In this document: positions 15,896 through 23,968 of the stretch, one piece after another | Layout of the letters: each line of letters opens with the position of its first letter | Numbering within the stretch: position 1 is the stretch's first letter | The notes under the pieces: model-generated | What the model was told of the DNA's origin: nothing | What the model saw: the letters and a program-made list of their open reading frames with translations, nothing else | Database searches by the model: none | Position numbers and translations under genes: made by a program | Source: AG2 sp036493735 | GTDB taxonomy: Bacteria > Gemmatimonadota > Gemmatimonadetes > Gemmatimonadales > Gemmatimonadaceae | Reading direction: 5' to 3' | DNA length: 64,000 bases | Assembly (NCBI GenBank): GCA_036493735.1 | Contig: DASXPH010000132.1 | Span: forward strand, 1 to 64,000

Positions 15896-17946
15896 CAGTT
15901 GGCTTCTCCGTTCCCGCCTGCGCCCACTCGTCGCAGCAGCTCGGCTTCGTCGATCGTTTCGACCCCGAGCGCTCGTGCTTTCTCCAATTTGCTTCCCGCA
16001 TCCTCGCCCACGAGGACGAAGTCCGTGGACTTCGACACGCCGCTGGTGACGCGGCCGCCCTGTGACTCAATCAACTCCGTCGCCTGGCCCCGCGACAGCG
16101 TCGGGAGAGTTCCCGTGATGACGATTGCCATCCCCTTGAAGGCACCCCCCGCGACCACTTGCTTCGGCTCTGTGAAGTTGACGCTCGCCGCGGCGAGCTT
16201 CCGTATGAGCTTCCGCACCGATGGATCGGCGAAGTATGCGGTAACCGCGACGGCAATGATCTCGCCGATGCCTCGAATCGCCAGGATGTCGTCGCGCGAG
16301 GCCTCGGAAATGGCCGGCAGATCGCCAAAATGGCGGGCGAGCAGCTCCGCCGCCGTGGCGCCGACGTGACGAATGCCGAGCCCGAACAGGAGACGAGACA
16401 GGGGCTGTGCCTTCGAGGCGGCGATTGCCTCGACGAGTTGTTGAGCGCTCTTCTCCGCGAAGCCGTCGAGCGTCAAGAGCTGCTCTTCCGTCACCGAGTA
16501 CAGGTCCGCGACGTCGTGGATGAAGCCTGCATCGACGAGTTGCTCGATCCGCGCGTACGACAGCCCGCGAATGTCCATCGCGGCGCGTGAAGCAAAGTGC
16601 ACCAATCCCTCGAGCTGCCGTCCCGGGCAGGCGACGTTCGGGCAGTAGATCGCCACCTCTTCCTCGTCGCGCTCGACCTTCGTGCCGCACGACGGACACT
16701 GCGTTGGAACGCGAACCTTCTTCGGCGGATCGTTGGGGTCGCGCCGCTCGGGGATCGGCCCGATGACCTGGGGTATGACCTCGCCCGCGCGTTTGACCTG
16801 CACCCAATCGCCCGGCCTGAGGTCTTTCTCTCTGATCAGGTCGAAGTTGTGCAGCGTCGCGAGCTTCACCGTTGCGCCGCCGATCTCGACCGGCTCGAGC
16901 ACCGCGAACGGATTCAGCGCCCCGGTGCGTCCGACGTTCACTTCGATGGACAGGAGTTTGGTCTCGGCGATATCGGGGGCGAACTTTCGGGCGATCGCAT
17001 AACGAGGCTCGCGGGCGACGACGCCGAGCTCCTCCCAGAGCGACAGCTGGTCTACCTTGATGACGCCGCCGTCGATGGCGAAGTCGAGCGACGCGCGCAC
17101 GCGCGACTCGAGCGCCCGAGCCCATTCGTGGACCTCCTCGAGCGACGCGCAGCACATGCGATGCGGCGCGACCGGGATTCCCCAAGCCGCTAGCTGGTCG
17201 AGCAGCGCGGATTGTCGGTCGAGATCGAGCCGCACGCCGTGCGGGACGGCGATGGCGTAGCCGAAGAATCGCATCGGCCGCGACGCGGTGATCGACGAAT
17301 CCAGCATCCGCAGAGAGCCCGACGCCGAATTGCGCGGATTGGCGTAGACCGGTTCGCCGGCCTTCACGCGCTCCTCGTTCATCTTCTCGAACCCGCTGAA
17401 CGGCATGTACACTTCGCCGCGAATCTCCATCAGCGACGGATGACCGCTGCCCTTGAGCCGGAGTGGAATCTCGTGGATGGTGCGCGCGTTCGGGGTCACG
17501 TCCTCGCCGATGCTGCCGTTGCCCCGCGTCGCGGCGGTGACGAGAACGCCGTCCTGATAGGTGAGGCTCACGGCCGCGCCATCGATTTTCAGCTCACAGT
17601 TGTAGCCGGAGCGTCGCACTTCCTCGCCCGCGAGTCGAACGATCCGCTCTTCCCACGCCGCCAGCTCCTCCTCGTTGAAGGCGTTGCCTAACGAAAGCAT
17701 TGGCACGATGTGCTGGTGCTTCGCGAGTTGACTCTGCGGCTCCGCTCCGACGCGCTGAGTCGGCGAGTCCGGCGTCCGCAGGGTGGGGTGCTGGTCCTCG
17801 ATCTCCTTCAGCTCACGCAGCAGCCGATCGTACTCCGCGTCCGATCTCGTCGGCGCGTCGAGGACGTAGTACTCGTAGTTGGCTCTCTCGAGCTCCTCCC
17901 GGAGCCATTTGGCTCTGGCAGGCAGGTCGTGGTGGACGTCAGTCAA
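15895..17946 (-). CDS. ligA: NAD+-dependent DNA ligase LigA
   Basis: 683 residues, the normal length of LigA, which seals nicks in replication and repair using NAD+. Domain order is complete: Ia domain (YEYYVLDAPTRSDAEYD), adenylation domain with KIDG (catalytic Lys at about 120), OB fold, Cys4 zinc finger (CPSCGTKVE with CPNVACPG), helix-hairpin-helix repeats and a C-terminal BRCT domain (VVITGTLPTLSRGQA). The start is TTG; upstream lies the CCACCAG arm of element D rather than a Shine-Dalgarno. The V4R gene is translationally coupled downstream. Confidence 0.97.
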   Translation of the reverse strand: MTDVHHDLPARAKWLREELERANYEYYVLDAPTRSDAEYDRLLRELKEIEDQHPTLRTPDSPTQRVGAEPQSQLAKHQHIVPMLSLGNAFNEEELAAWEERIVRLAGEEVRRSGYNCELKIDGAAVSLTYQDGVLVTAATRGNGSIGEDVTPNARTIHEIPLRLKGSGHPSLMEIRGEVYMPFSGFEKMNEERVKAGEPVYANPRNSASGSLRMLDSSITASRPMRFFGYAIAVPHGVRLDLDRQSALLDQLAAWGIPVAPHRMCCASLEEVHEWARALESRVRASLDFAIDGGVIKVDQLSLWEELGVVAREPRYAIARKFAPDIAETKLLSIEVNVGRTGALNPFAVLEPVEIGGATVKLATLHNFDLIREKDLRPGDWVQVKRAGEVIPQVIGPIPERRDPNDPPKKVRVPTQCPSCGTKVERDEEEVAIYCPNVACPGRQLEGLVHFASRAAMDIRGLSYARIEQLVDAGFIHDVADLYSVTEEQLLTLDGFAEKSAQQLVEAIAASKAQPLSRLLFGLGIRHVGATAAELLARHFGDLPAISEASRDDILAIRGIGEIIAVAVTAYFADPSVRKLIRKLAAASVNFTEPKQVVAGGAFKGMAIVITGTLPTLSRGQATELIESQGGRVTSGVSKSTDFVLVGEDAGSKLEKARALGVETIDEAELLRRVGAGGNGEAN

Positions 17947-18014
17947 ACTGGTGATGGTCGCTGGTGGTTGGTGGTTGGTGGCTGGGGAACGGCGTGAAAA
18001 TGGTACGGTCAGAA

Positions 18015-18038
18015 ATGATTCGGTACGCCCCGAATCAT
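18015..18038 (+). promoter_or_regulatory. Perfect 9-bp inverted repeat upstream of the S23-type gene
   Basis: ATGATTCGG and CCGAATCAT are separated by 6 nt, about 45 nt before the ATG. It could be an operator, an RNA hairpin or a binding site for the encoded four-helix bundle protein; the sequence alone does not decide. Confidence 0.4.
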
Positions 18039-18081
18039 CGAATTATCGCATGCTCTGGCCACACCCCAATCGGAGAGCCAG

Positions 18082-18444
18082 ATGAGCGTTCGGAGCTACC
18101 AGGACCTGGAGGTCGGGAAAGAGTCAATTGAGCTGGTTCTTCTGGTCTACGATTGCGTCGATCGATTTCCGCCACACGAGCGATTCGCAATGTCGCCGCA
18201 AGTTCGCCGGGCTGCGGTATCAATTCCTTCCAATATCGCCAGGGACAAAGTCGATCTAGGAAGGAGTTTCTCCACTTTCTGGCAATCGCGCGCGGGTCAC
18301 TGCAGGAAGTCGCGACTTTGATGATCATTGCCGAGCGGCGAATGTATCTCACCGTCGAGGGCGCGTTGGGCCATCAAGGAGCGGGCGGATCGCGTCTGGC
18401 GATTGTTGAGTGGCTTGCGACGCTCGCTCCTGAGGCCACGATGA
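18082..18444 (+). pseudogene. Frameshifted four-helix-bundle protein (23S rRNA intervening-sequence S23 family)
   Basis: The first frame reads SYQDLEV, then PSNIA at its end. A single missing base after 18240 shifts the continuation into another frame that reads QSRSRKEFLHFLAIARG and then SLQEVATLMIIAERR. The expected family sequence is NIAEG-x-SRKEF, so restoring one G recreates it exactly. A second shift near 18371 would allow the ending AIKERADRVWRLL to TGA at 18442-18444. The protein family (TIGR02436/PF05635 type) was first found in 23S rRNA intervening sequences and is now known as a widespread gene of unknown role. Here it is flanked by inverted repeat arms and appears inactive. Confidence 0.75.
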
Positions 18445-18503
18445 CCACCAACTACCAGCCACCAACTACCAGCCACCAGCCACCAGCCACCAGCCACCAA
18501 CCA

Positions 18504-19379
18504 CTAGCCTCTCGATTCCTCCTCGAACACCTTCATCGCGACGGCGACCAATCGCTCCAGCTCCTGATCCGAAGCCTTGGGCAGCAACGTCTCTGCCCAC
18601 ATGTGATCCTCCGCGGTCGCATAACGATCGAGCAGCCGCCGAATGAACGCGAGAAGGGCCACTCGTTGCAGCTCTGACTTCCGCTGCACCTCGCTCGCGC
18701 CTTTCTGCGACCGCATCAACGTCTCGAAGCGGTGCGCGTTTCGTAACGCCTTGGCCGTGAGCGACGCTACTACCTGGCAGAAGTGTACGTCCGCGTCCGA
18801 GAATGGCTGCGCGTCACGCTCCGTTCGCAGGAAAATCGCGCCGATCACCGCGCCTTGCCATTGAATTGGCACCACGACAATCGACCGCACATTCCGCATG
18901 TCCAGCTGCGACTTGACCGAGCGGAGCATCGGATCGTTCGTCGCGTCCGGGATGAAGACCGTCTCCTTCGACTCGAACGCGCGTCGCAGCTCCGGATATC
19001 GATTCAGGTCGACGACGAGATTCCGCAGCGTTGGGTCTTCGTAGCTGGCCACGAGCCGCACTTCGTCCTGCTCGCTGGCGAGGAAAATCGTGCAGCGATC
19101 GAGCCCGAACGCGTCGCCCAGCTTCCGGGCGATGCTCTGGAGAATGTCGACGAAATGGAGAGAGCCGGAGACGTCCTGGAGAATGTCGACGACGGCGACG
19201 AGATGATCGCGTTCCTTTTGCAGTTCGGCGACGCGGCTGCGGAGCCGCGCCAGCTCGTCATCTCGCCCGAAGCTCTCCTCCGTCGTCCGCGCGGCCGGGG
19301 GACTGCTCCCCGAGCGGTCGTTCGCGATCGCTGCCGACGTCCTGCTGCTTGGATTGTTCGACGAGCTGCTCTGATCCAT
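18504..19379 (-). CDS. GAF-domain sensory protein
   Basis: 291 residues. The first about 45 residues are Ser-rich and low complexity, followed by a short coiled coil (ELARLRSRVAELQKERDHL). Residues about 70-215 form a GAF domain (LDRCTIFLASEQDEVRLVA, FIPDATNDPMLRS, VVPIQWQGAVIGAIFL) that would bind a small ligand or tetrapyrrole-like molecule. The C-terminus is helical with no output enzyme. It overlaps the diguanylate cyclase gene upstream by 122 nt in another frame, so the two are coupled. Its stop codon abuts the right arm of element D. Confidence 0.8.
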   Translation of the reverse strand: MDQSSSSNNPSSRTSAAIANDRSGSSPPAARTTEESFGRDDELARLRSRVAELQKERDHLVAVVDILQDVSGSLHFVDILQSIARKLGDAFGLDRCTIFLASEQDEVRLVASYEDPTLRNLVVDLNRYPELRRAFESKETVFIPDATNDPMLRSVKSQLDMRNVRSIVVVPIQWQGAVIGAIFLRTERDAQPFSDADVHFCQVVASLTAKALRNAHRFETLMRSQKGASEVQRKSELQRVALLAFIRRLLDRYATAEDHMWAETLLPKASDQELERLVAVAMKVFEEESRG

Positions 19380-20361
19380 GTTCGGCGATGTGCGCGTTGA
19401 AGGCGTCGCTGTCGAAGCGGATCACGCGATCTCGACCCGTCTCCTTGGCAACGTAGAGCGCGTCGTCGGCCGCGCGAACCAATGCGTCGCAACTGGTGAT
19501 TCGAGGGTGAGGCCAGCCGGCGACGCCGAAGCTCGCCGTTCGCTTGATCGTGCCGCCGTCGAACGTGAATGTACGCGACTCCACCTCTTTCCGCACCCGC
19601 TCGGAGAACGTCACCGCGGCGTCGAGCACCGTGCCCGGCAACAGCAGCATGAACTCCTCGCCGCCGTAACGCCCAACGCGATCGACCTTCTCACGCGCCT
19701 CGTTCTTGAGAATGCGCGCGAACTGTTTGAGCACCGCGTCGCCAGCCTGGTGCCCGTAGGTGTCGTTCACGGTCTTGAAGCGATCGAGGTCGCACATCAC
19801 GCACGACAGTGGCTCGTTCAGCCTCCGGGCGTGCGCGAACATGCTGTCGAGCTGGTGCTCGATATGGCGGCGGTTGTCCAGCCCCGTGAGGCCGTCCGTC
19901 TGCGACATGTAGCGGAGTCGCTCGTTCGCCTCGAGCAGCTGCCGCTCGCGCTCCTCGAGCTCCTCCTGCAGTCGCTTGATGCGCAGCATCGATTTGAGGC
20001 GCGCCTTCAGCTCAGGAAACTCGATTGGCTTCGTGATGTAGTCGTCCGCGCCCGCCTCGAGACCCTCGACCTTGTCCTCCGTCGTGTCGAGCGCGGTCTG
20101 CATGATGATCGGGATGAAGGGCAGCTTGGTGTTCCCCTTCACCCGGCGCGCCACTTCCATCCCGTCGATATGCGGCATCATGACGTCGAGCAGAATCAGA
20201 TCGGGCGGAGATTGCTCCACCTTTTCCAATGCCTGCTCGCCGTCCATCGCCGATTCGGTCGCGTAGCCCCACGACTCGAGCCGCGCGCGCAATAACTCGA
20301 CGTTGTCTTCGTGATCGTCGACGATCAGGATGCGCGCCGACAGTTCCTGCTCATCTGCCAT
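19258..20361 (-). CDS. Response regulator with GGDEF diguanylate cyclase output
   Basis: 367 residues from ATG 20361, which overlaps the stop of the upstream response regulator by 11 nt. Receiver domain residues about 10-125 hold the acidic pair in VDDHEDN, the phospho-acceptor Asp in LILLDVMMPHIDG, and the Lys in ITKPIEFPEL. A coiled-coil linker leads to a GGDEF domain with active-site RYGGEEF, so c-di-GMP synthesis is expected (WspR/PleD type). The inhibitory I-site appears changed: EKVD instead of RxxD. The C-terminus carries a long polar tail that overlaps the next gene. Confidence 0.9.
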   Translation of the reverse strand: MADEQELSARILIVDDHEDNVELLRARLESWGYATESAMDGEQALEKVEQSPPDLILLDVMMPHIDGMEVARRVKGNTKLPFIPIIMQTALDTTEDKVEGLEAGADDYITKPIEFPELKARLKSMLRIKRLQEELEERERQLLEANERLRYMSQTDGLTGLDNRRHIEHQLDSMFAHARRLNEPLSCVMCDLDRFKTVNDTYGHQAGDAVLKQFARILKNEAREKVDRVGRYGGEEFMLLLPGTVLDAAVTFSERVRKEVESRTFTFDGGTIKRTASFGVAGWPHPRITSCDALVRAADDALYVAKETGRDRVIRFDSDAFNAHIAEHGSEQLVEQSKQQDVGSDRERPLGEQSPGRADDGGELRAR

Positions 20362-20740
20362 TGTCCTTCCCGAGGAATCGCTGCACCTCGGCGACCACGG
20401 CGCGTGGCTCGCACGGCTTCGCCAGATATCCGTCGCATCCCACTTCCATCGCCTTCTCGCGGTCCGACGCGAGAGCATGCGCGGTGAGCGCGATGATCGG
20501 GATCTGCCGCGTTTCCGGGTCGTGCTTCAGCACCTGCGTCGCTTCCCATCCATCAATGATGGGAATCGAGATGTCCATCAAGATCAAGTCCGGTTTTTCT
20601 GACCGCGCCTTCGCGATACCCTCCTCGCCATTCAACGCCTCCGTCACCGAGTAGCCGAAGTGACGTAGGATGGTGGAATAGACGATGCGGTTGTCTTCGT
20701 TGTCTTCGACCAGCAGTACTGTCTTGCCGTTGGTGGACAT
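20351..20740 (-). CDS. Single-domain response regulator
   Basis: 129 residues from ATG 20740, chosen over 20752 because AGGAG lies four bases upstream. Complete receiver domain: VEDNEDN acidic pair, phospho-acceptor Asp in LILMDISIPIIDG, the Thr in ALTAHA and Lys in LAKPCEP. With no output domain it is CheY/DivK-like and would work by protein contact or phosphotransfer. It is the first gene of a three-gene signalling operon with the diguanylate cyclase and GAF proteins. No histidine kinase is in the window. Confidence 0.9.
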   Translation of the reverse strand: MSTNGKTVLLVEDNEDNRIVYSTILRHFGYSVTEALNGEEGIAKARSEKPDLILMDISIPIIDGWEATQVLKHDPETRQIPIIALTAHALASDREKAMEVGCDGYLAKPCEPRAVVAEVQRFLGKDNGR

Positions 20741-20903
20741 GATTCTCCTCACACGCCGGCCAAGGCCGACGCGATGGAGGGAGTTGGATCGGAGTGAGCG
20801 CGGGGGTGCAAGATCGAAGCTCAGGTACCGCGACTACAGGAAATCTGTCGGACTGCTCGCAAGTTTCTTACCAGACACACGATCACACGGAGTGTTCGTT
20901 TCG

Positions 20904-21365
20904 ATGTCTTACGCCGGAAGAGATCCTCGCTCCCGCCGCGGCCTCGCCAGCGCCGCCGTCGCTACTTCGGCCTCGTCGCGCGCGCGAGACGCTGGACGAC
21001 ACGTGCTCGAGCGCGAGCTGCCGATCACCTCGCGCGGCATTGCTCGCTCGCGGACGGCCCGTCCGGTGGCCGACCACCACGAGCTGGACTGGCAGCACAT
21101 CGCCATCTTCGCCAGCGGCGCACTGCTTGGCGCCGTCATGGGCGCCGGCGCCGCGCTCCTCTTCGCGCCACAGAGTGGCTCCCGTACTCGTCACGACATC
21201 GCCCGTCAGGGCCGACAGCTCCGCGAACGCACGACCGACGCCTGGGAGGATCTACGGCACGAGCTTCGGCACGCCGCACAGCGCGGACGCCGTAAGCTCA
21301 CACGCCGCTTTCGTGACCGGCGCGCGCGCCATGAGTTACATGACGACGCTTTGACGGACGATTAG
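20904..21365 (+). CDS. YtxH-domain membrane-associated protein
   Basis: 153 residues from ATG 20904. A basic Arg/Ser-rich N-terminus precedes one transmembrane segment (about residues 73-93, IFASGALLGAVMGAGAALLF) and FAPQSGSRTRHDI, the classic YtxH signature (LLFAPKSGEETR). The C-terminal half is a highly charged amphipathic region. YtxH proteins are general-stress or envelope-associated proteins without a known enzymatic role. The N-terminal 60 residues are longer than in typical family members. Its end overlaps the stop of the convergent TPR gene. Confidence 0.75.
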   Translation: MSYAGRDPRSRRGLASAAVATSASSRARDAGRHVLERELPITSRGIARSRTARPVADHHELDWQHIAIFASGALLGAVMGAGAALLFAPQSGSRTRHDIARQGRQLRERTTDAWEDLRHELRHAAQRGRRKLTRRFRDRRARHELHDDALTDD

Positions 21366-22135
21366 TGCAGGTCGCGCAGTCGCTCCTCCGCGAGCTGCTT
21401 GTAACGCGGGTCGTTGTAGTCGGCCACGGGCAGGCGCGCGATCATCTCGTATTGCTCGCGAGCCTTGGCCGTGTCCCCTCGATCGGCGTACACGCCCGCG
21501 AGGTCGAGACGGTGCGTGATGCGGTTCGGTTCGATTGATACGGCGCGCTCGAGATACGCCTGCGCTTTGTCCCACGAGGCCTCGCCGAGTATACCGCCGC
21601 CGAGTAGGTTGCGGGCCGCCCAACGCTCGACCCGGCTGAGACGCATGATCTCCGCGTTCCACATGCCGAAAACGTGCAGGGCGCCCGCATTCGTCTGATC
21701 GAGCTTGAGAGCCGCCACGACTTCGTCGTGTACCGCTCCGGCGTATTTCACCTTCTCGCGCTTTCCCTTGGAGAGGGCGACACGGCCAAGGGCCTTCGCG
21801 AGGGCGAAATGTGCGTCGGCCGAGTTGGGGTTGGACTTCACCGCGAGTCGTGCCAACTGCTCACCGCGGGTGTAGTAGCTCTCGCGCTCGGCGTCGTTGA
21901 ACTCCCCGAGATCGACCGCGGCATTCGCGGCTTTCCACAACCCCTCCGTCAACGCCGAGTCCTTGGCGACGGCGGCTTCGTAGTGCTGGAGCGCTGCGAC
22001 GAGGTTTCGCTGCTGATACTCATGATCCCCGAGCGCGATCTGTGCCGCGGCCTCCGTTCCCTGCGCCGATACGACGCGCGCCGCGAACAGCATTGCGGCG
22101 AAGGTCATTACGCGTATGCTCAAGCGCATACTCAT
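21362..22135 (-). CDS. Secreted TPR protein
   Basis: 257 residues starting at ATG 22135, preceded by AGGAG with eight-base spacing. The N-terminus is a signal peptide ending in VVSAQG, so export to the periplasm is likely. The rest is built of tetratricopeptide repeats, and the pattern NAAVDLGEFNDAERESYYTRGEQLARLAV resembles the TPR domain found in regulator-of-microtubule-dynamics-like bacterial proteins. A scaffold function is inferred from the repeats only. Confidence 0.75.
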   Translation of the reverse strand: MSMRLSIRVMTFAAMLFAARVVSAQGTEAAAQIALGDHEYQQRNLVAALQHYEAAVAKDSALTEGLWKAANAAVDLGEFNDAERESYYTRGEQLARLAVKSNPNSADAHFALAKALGRVALSKGKREKVKYAGAVHDEVVAALKLDQTNAGALHVFGMWNAEIMRLSRVERWAARNLLGGGILGEASWDKAQAYLERAVSIEPNRITHRLDLAGVYADRGDTAKAREQYEMIARLPVADYNDPRYKQLAEERLRDLH

Positions 22136-22244
22136 ACCCTTAGCTCCTGATGCGTGGGAAGAAGCGCGAGCGACCACCTATGGCCGCTCATTCCATGAGG
22201 CCGGCTTGCCGGCGCCAACCTAGGTCTACCCCAAAGAACGGTCA

Positions 22245-23579
22245 ATGCTCGCGCAAAGGCTGATCGAGCGGAAGCGCGACGGCGGACGGCTCGAGGCGGG
22301 GGAGTGGCGTGCCCTAACGCTGGCGTATGCGGCGGGGCACGTACCCGACTATCAGATGGCTGCGTTTCTGATGGCGTGCTTTCTCCGCGGCATGGATCGG
22401 AGCGAGACCGCCGCGCTCACGGAGGCGATGCTCGGCAGCGGCGACCGGCTGGACCTGGCCGATCTCGGAGTGCCACGAGTTGACAAGCATTCCACGGGTG
22501 GCGTGGGGGACAAGGTCTCCCTCGTGCTCGCTCCCCTCGTCGCATCGCTCGGCGTCGCGGTGCCGATGATGTCCGGTCGGGGTCTCGGGCACACTGGAGG
22601 AACTCTCGACAAGCTCGAGTCCATTCCAGGATTCCGCACGAGCCTAACGCTCGCGGAAGCCAGGAGCCAACTCGCGCGGATCGGGTGCGCGCTCATCGGC
22701 CAGACGAAGCAGATCGCGCCCGCCGATCGAAAGATGTATGCACTACGCGACGCGACCGGGACCGTCGAGTCGATCCCGCTCATCGCGGCATCGATCATGA
22801 GCAAGAAGCTCGCTGAAGACCTCACGGGTCTCGTGCTCGACATCAAGCGCGGCAGCGGATCCTTCCTGCCCCAACTCGAGCGTGAGCTCGAGCTGGCCGA
22901 AGCAATGATCCGCCTCGGCAGCGACCACTCCTGTCCCGTCGTCGCGCTCATCACCGCGATGGACCGCCCGCTGGGGCGCGCCTGTGGCAATTCGCTCGAG
23001 GTCGAGGAGGCGATCCATACCCTGAAGGGCGAGGGCCCGCCCGCCCTGCTCGAGGTCACGTACGCGCTCGGTGTTGAGATGTTGCTCATCGCCGGCGTCG
23101 CCAGTAGCGCTGACGAGGCGCGCCGCCAGATGGAAAAAGCGATCGGCACGGGGAGGGCGGCCGAGTGCTTCCAGAAGATCATCGAAGCGCAGGGGGGAAA
23201 TCCCGGGGTGGTCGACGACCCCGCGGTGCTGCCGCAGGCTGGCGACTGCGAACTGTTCAGCGCGCCCCGCCGCGGCTTCGTGGCGCGAGTCGAGCCGCGC
23301 GCAATCGGTCGCGGCATCATCGCCCTCGGCGGCGGCCGAACGAAAATGGACGACGTCATCGATCCCAGCGTCGGTTTCGTGATCACGGCGCGCCCAGGTG
23401 ATTGGGTGGAGCAGGGTGAGCCGCTGGCGACAGTGTTCGCGCGCGACCGTGCCGGCATCGAGACCGGCAAGCACGCTCTCCGCCAAGCCATCGCCATCGC
23501 CGACGAGGCCGATCCACCGCTTCCGCTCGTCTCACATCGCGTCACCAAAGACGGCGTCACGGTCGTCGAGCATCCTTGA
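22245..23579 (+). CDS. Thymidine/pyrimidine-nucleoside phosphorylase
   Basis: 444 residues. It phosphorolyses thymidine or uridine to free base and (deoxy)ribose-1-phosphate for pyrimidine salvage. The family signature is unmistakable: VDKHSTGGVGDKVSLVLAP (phosphate binding) followed by MMSGRGLGHTGGTLDKLE (residues about 107-124) and the KxxxMxxLRDxT-type ADRKMYALRDATGTVES. The C-terminal beta domain ends VTKDGVTVVEHP. Whether it is DeoA-type (thymidine-specific) or Pdp-type cannot be decided here. The repeat element E begins right at its stop codon. Confidence 0.93.
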   Translation: MLAQRLIERKRDGGRLEAGEWRALTLAYAAGHVPDYQMAAFLMACFLRGMDRSETAALTEAMLGSGDRLDLADLGVPRVDKHSTGGVGDKVSLVLAPLVASLGVAVPMMSGRGLGHTGGTLDKLESIPGFRTSLTLAEARSQLARIGCALIGQTKQIAPADRKMYALRDATGTVESIPLIAASIMSKKLAEDLTGLVLDIKRGSGSFLPQLERELELAEAMIRLGSDHSCPVVALITAMDRPLGRACGNSLEVEEAIHTLKGEGPPALLEVTYALGVEMLLIAGVASSADEARRQMEKAIGTGRAAECFQKIIEAQGGNPGVVDDPAVLPQAGDCELFSAPRRGFVARVEPRAIGRGIIALGGGRTKMDDVIDPSVGFVITARPGDWVEQGEPLATVFARDRAGIETGKHALRQAIAIADEADPPLPLVSHRVTKDGVTVVEHP

Positions 23580-23704
23580 TACGGGCGATAAGCGATGGGC
23601 GATGGGCGATGGGTGGTGCGTGGCGCGTAAATTCCTGTACGACCACCAGCCATCAGCCACCAGCCACCAGCCACCAGCCACCAGCCACCAGCCACCAGCC
23701 ACCA
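23580..23704. repeat. 7-bp-repeat element E
   Basis: The right side (about 23641-23704) is a perfect tandem run of the 7-mer CCAGCCA, about seven copies. The left side (about 23581-23625) has a GCGATGG/GATGGGC tandem followed by GTGGTGCGTGG. The left arm differs from those of elements A, B and F, so it may be a mosaic. It fills the space from the phosphorylase stop to within 4 nt of the next ATG. Confidence 0.6.
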
Positions 23705-23708
23705 AGAC

Positions 23709-23951
23709 ATGCCTCCACGAATCGCAAAGCTGGCTGCGTTCGGCGCATTCGGCGCCGTGTTGCTCTTCATCGCCATCTTCGCCCTCATCGCCTATGCAGC
23801 GATGCCGAGGCACACCGGCGGTATCGACGTCGTTCAGGCGACCGTGACCTGGATCTCGGTCGGCCTCGTCGTGCTGGCGTTGATCGCCGTGCACGTCGTG
23901 GTCGGGCGCGGCCTGCTCGAGCTGTCGCGCGGCGAGCGCCGTCCGCTGTAG
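23709..23951 (+). CDS. Small two-pass membrane protein
   Basis: 80 residues with two hydrophobic segments (about 8-30 and 43-66) separated by a short loop with RHTGGID, and a basic C-terminus. No domain is recognised. Its ATG lies four bases after the repeat arm, so no Shine-Dalgarno is present. It is followed 17 nt later by the Old Yellow Enzyme gene, but a functional link is not evident. Confidence 0.6.
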   Translation: MPPRIAKLAAFGAFGAVLLFIAIFALIAYAAMPRHTGGIDVVQATVTWISVGLVVLALIAVHVVVGRGLLELSRGERRPL

Positions 23952-23968
23952 CTTCGTCAGCTTTCGCC

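Larger units (their letters stand above)
17949..18509. mobile_element. Candidate mobile element D: 7-bp-repeat arms around a broken S23-type gene
   Basis: The left arm (about 17949-17987) is TGGTGAT, TGGTCGC, TGGTGGT, TGGTGGT, TGGTGGC. The right arm (about 18446-18509) is repeated CCACCAA/CCAGCCA units in inverted orientation. Between them lie a hairpin (18015-18038) and a four-helix-bundle (S23-type) gene with two frameshifts. The element fits tightly between the ligA start and the stop of the GAF-domain gene. I infer that it is a founder-type copy of the same family as elements A, B, E, F and G, which have the arms without the gene. No transposase is present, so transposition would need help in trans or a different mechanism. 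Confidence 0.55.

Noticed and set aside
18153..18677. Intact plus-strand frame through the S23-type gene into the GAF gene region
   Set aside because: Only its middle part matches the family; the ends are repeat translation and antisense sequence, so a frameshifted pseudogene is the better explanation.
23641..23704. Tandem repeat resembling a CRISPR array
   Set aside because: 7-bp direct repeats without spacers and no cas genes nearby.
22352..23788. 478-codon minus-strand frame over thymidine phosphorylase with Trp/Gly-rich start
   Set aside because: The Trp/Gly-rich part is just the translated 7-bp repeat of element E; the rest is antisense to a clear gene.
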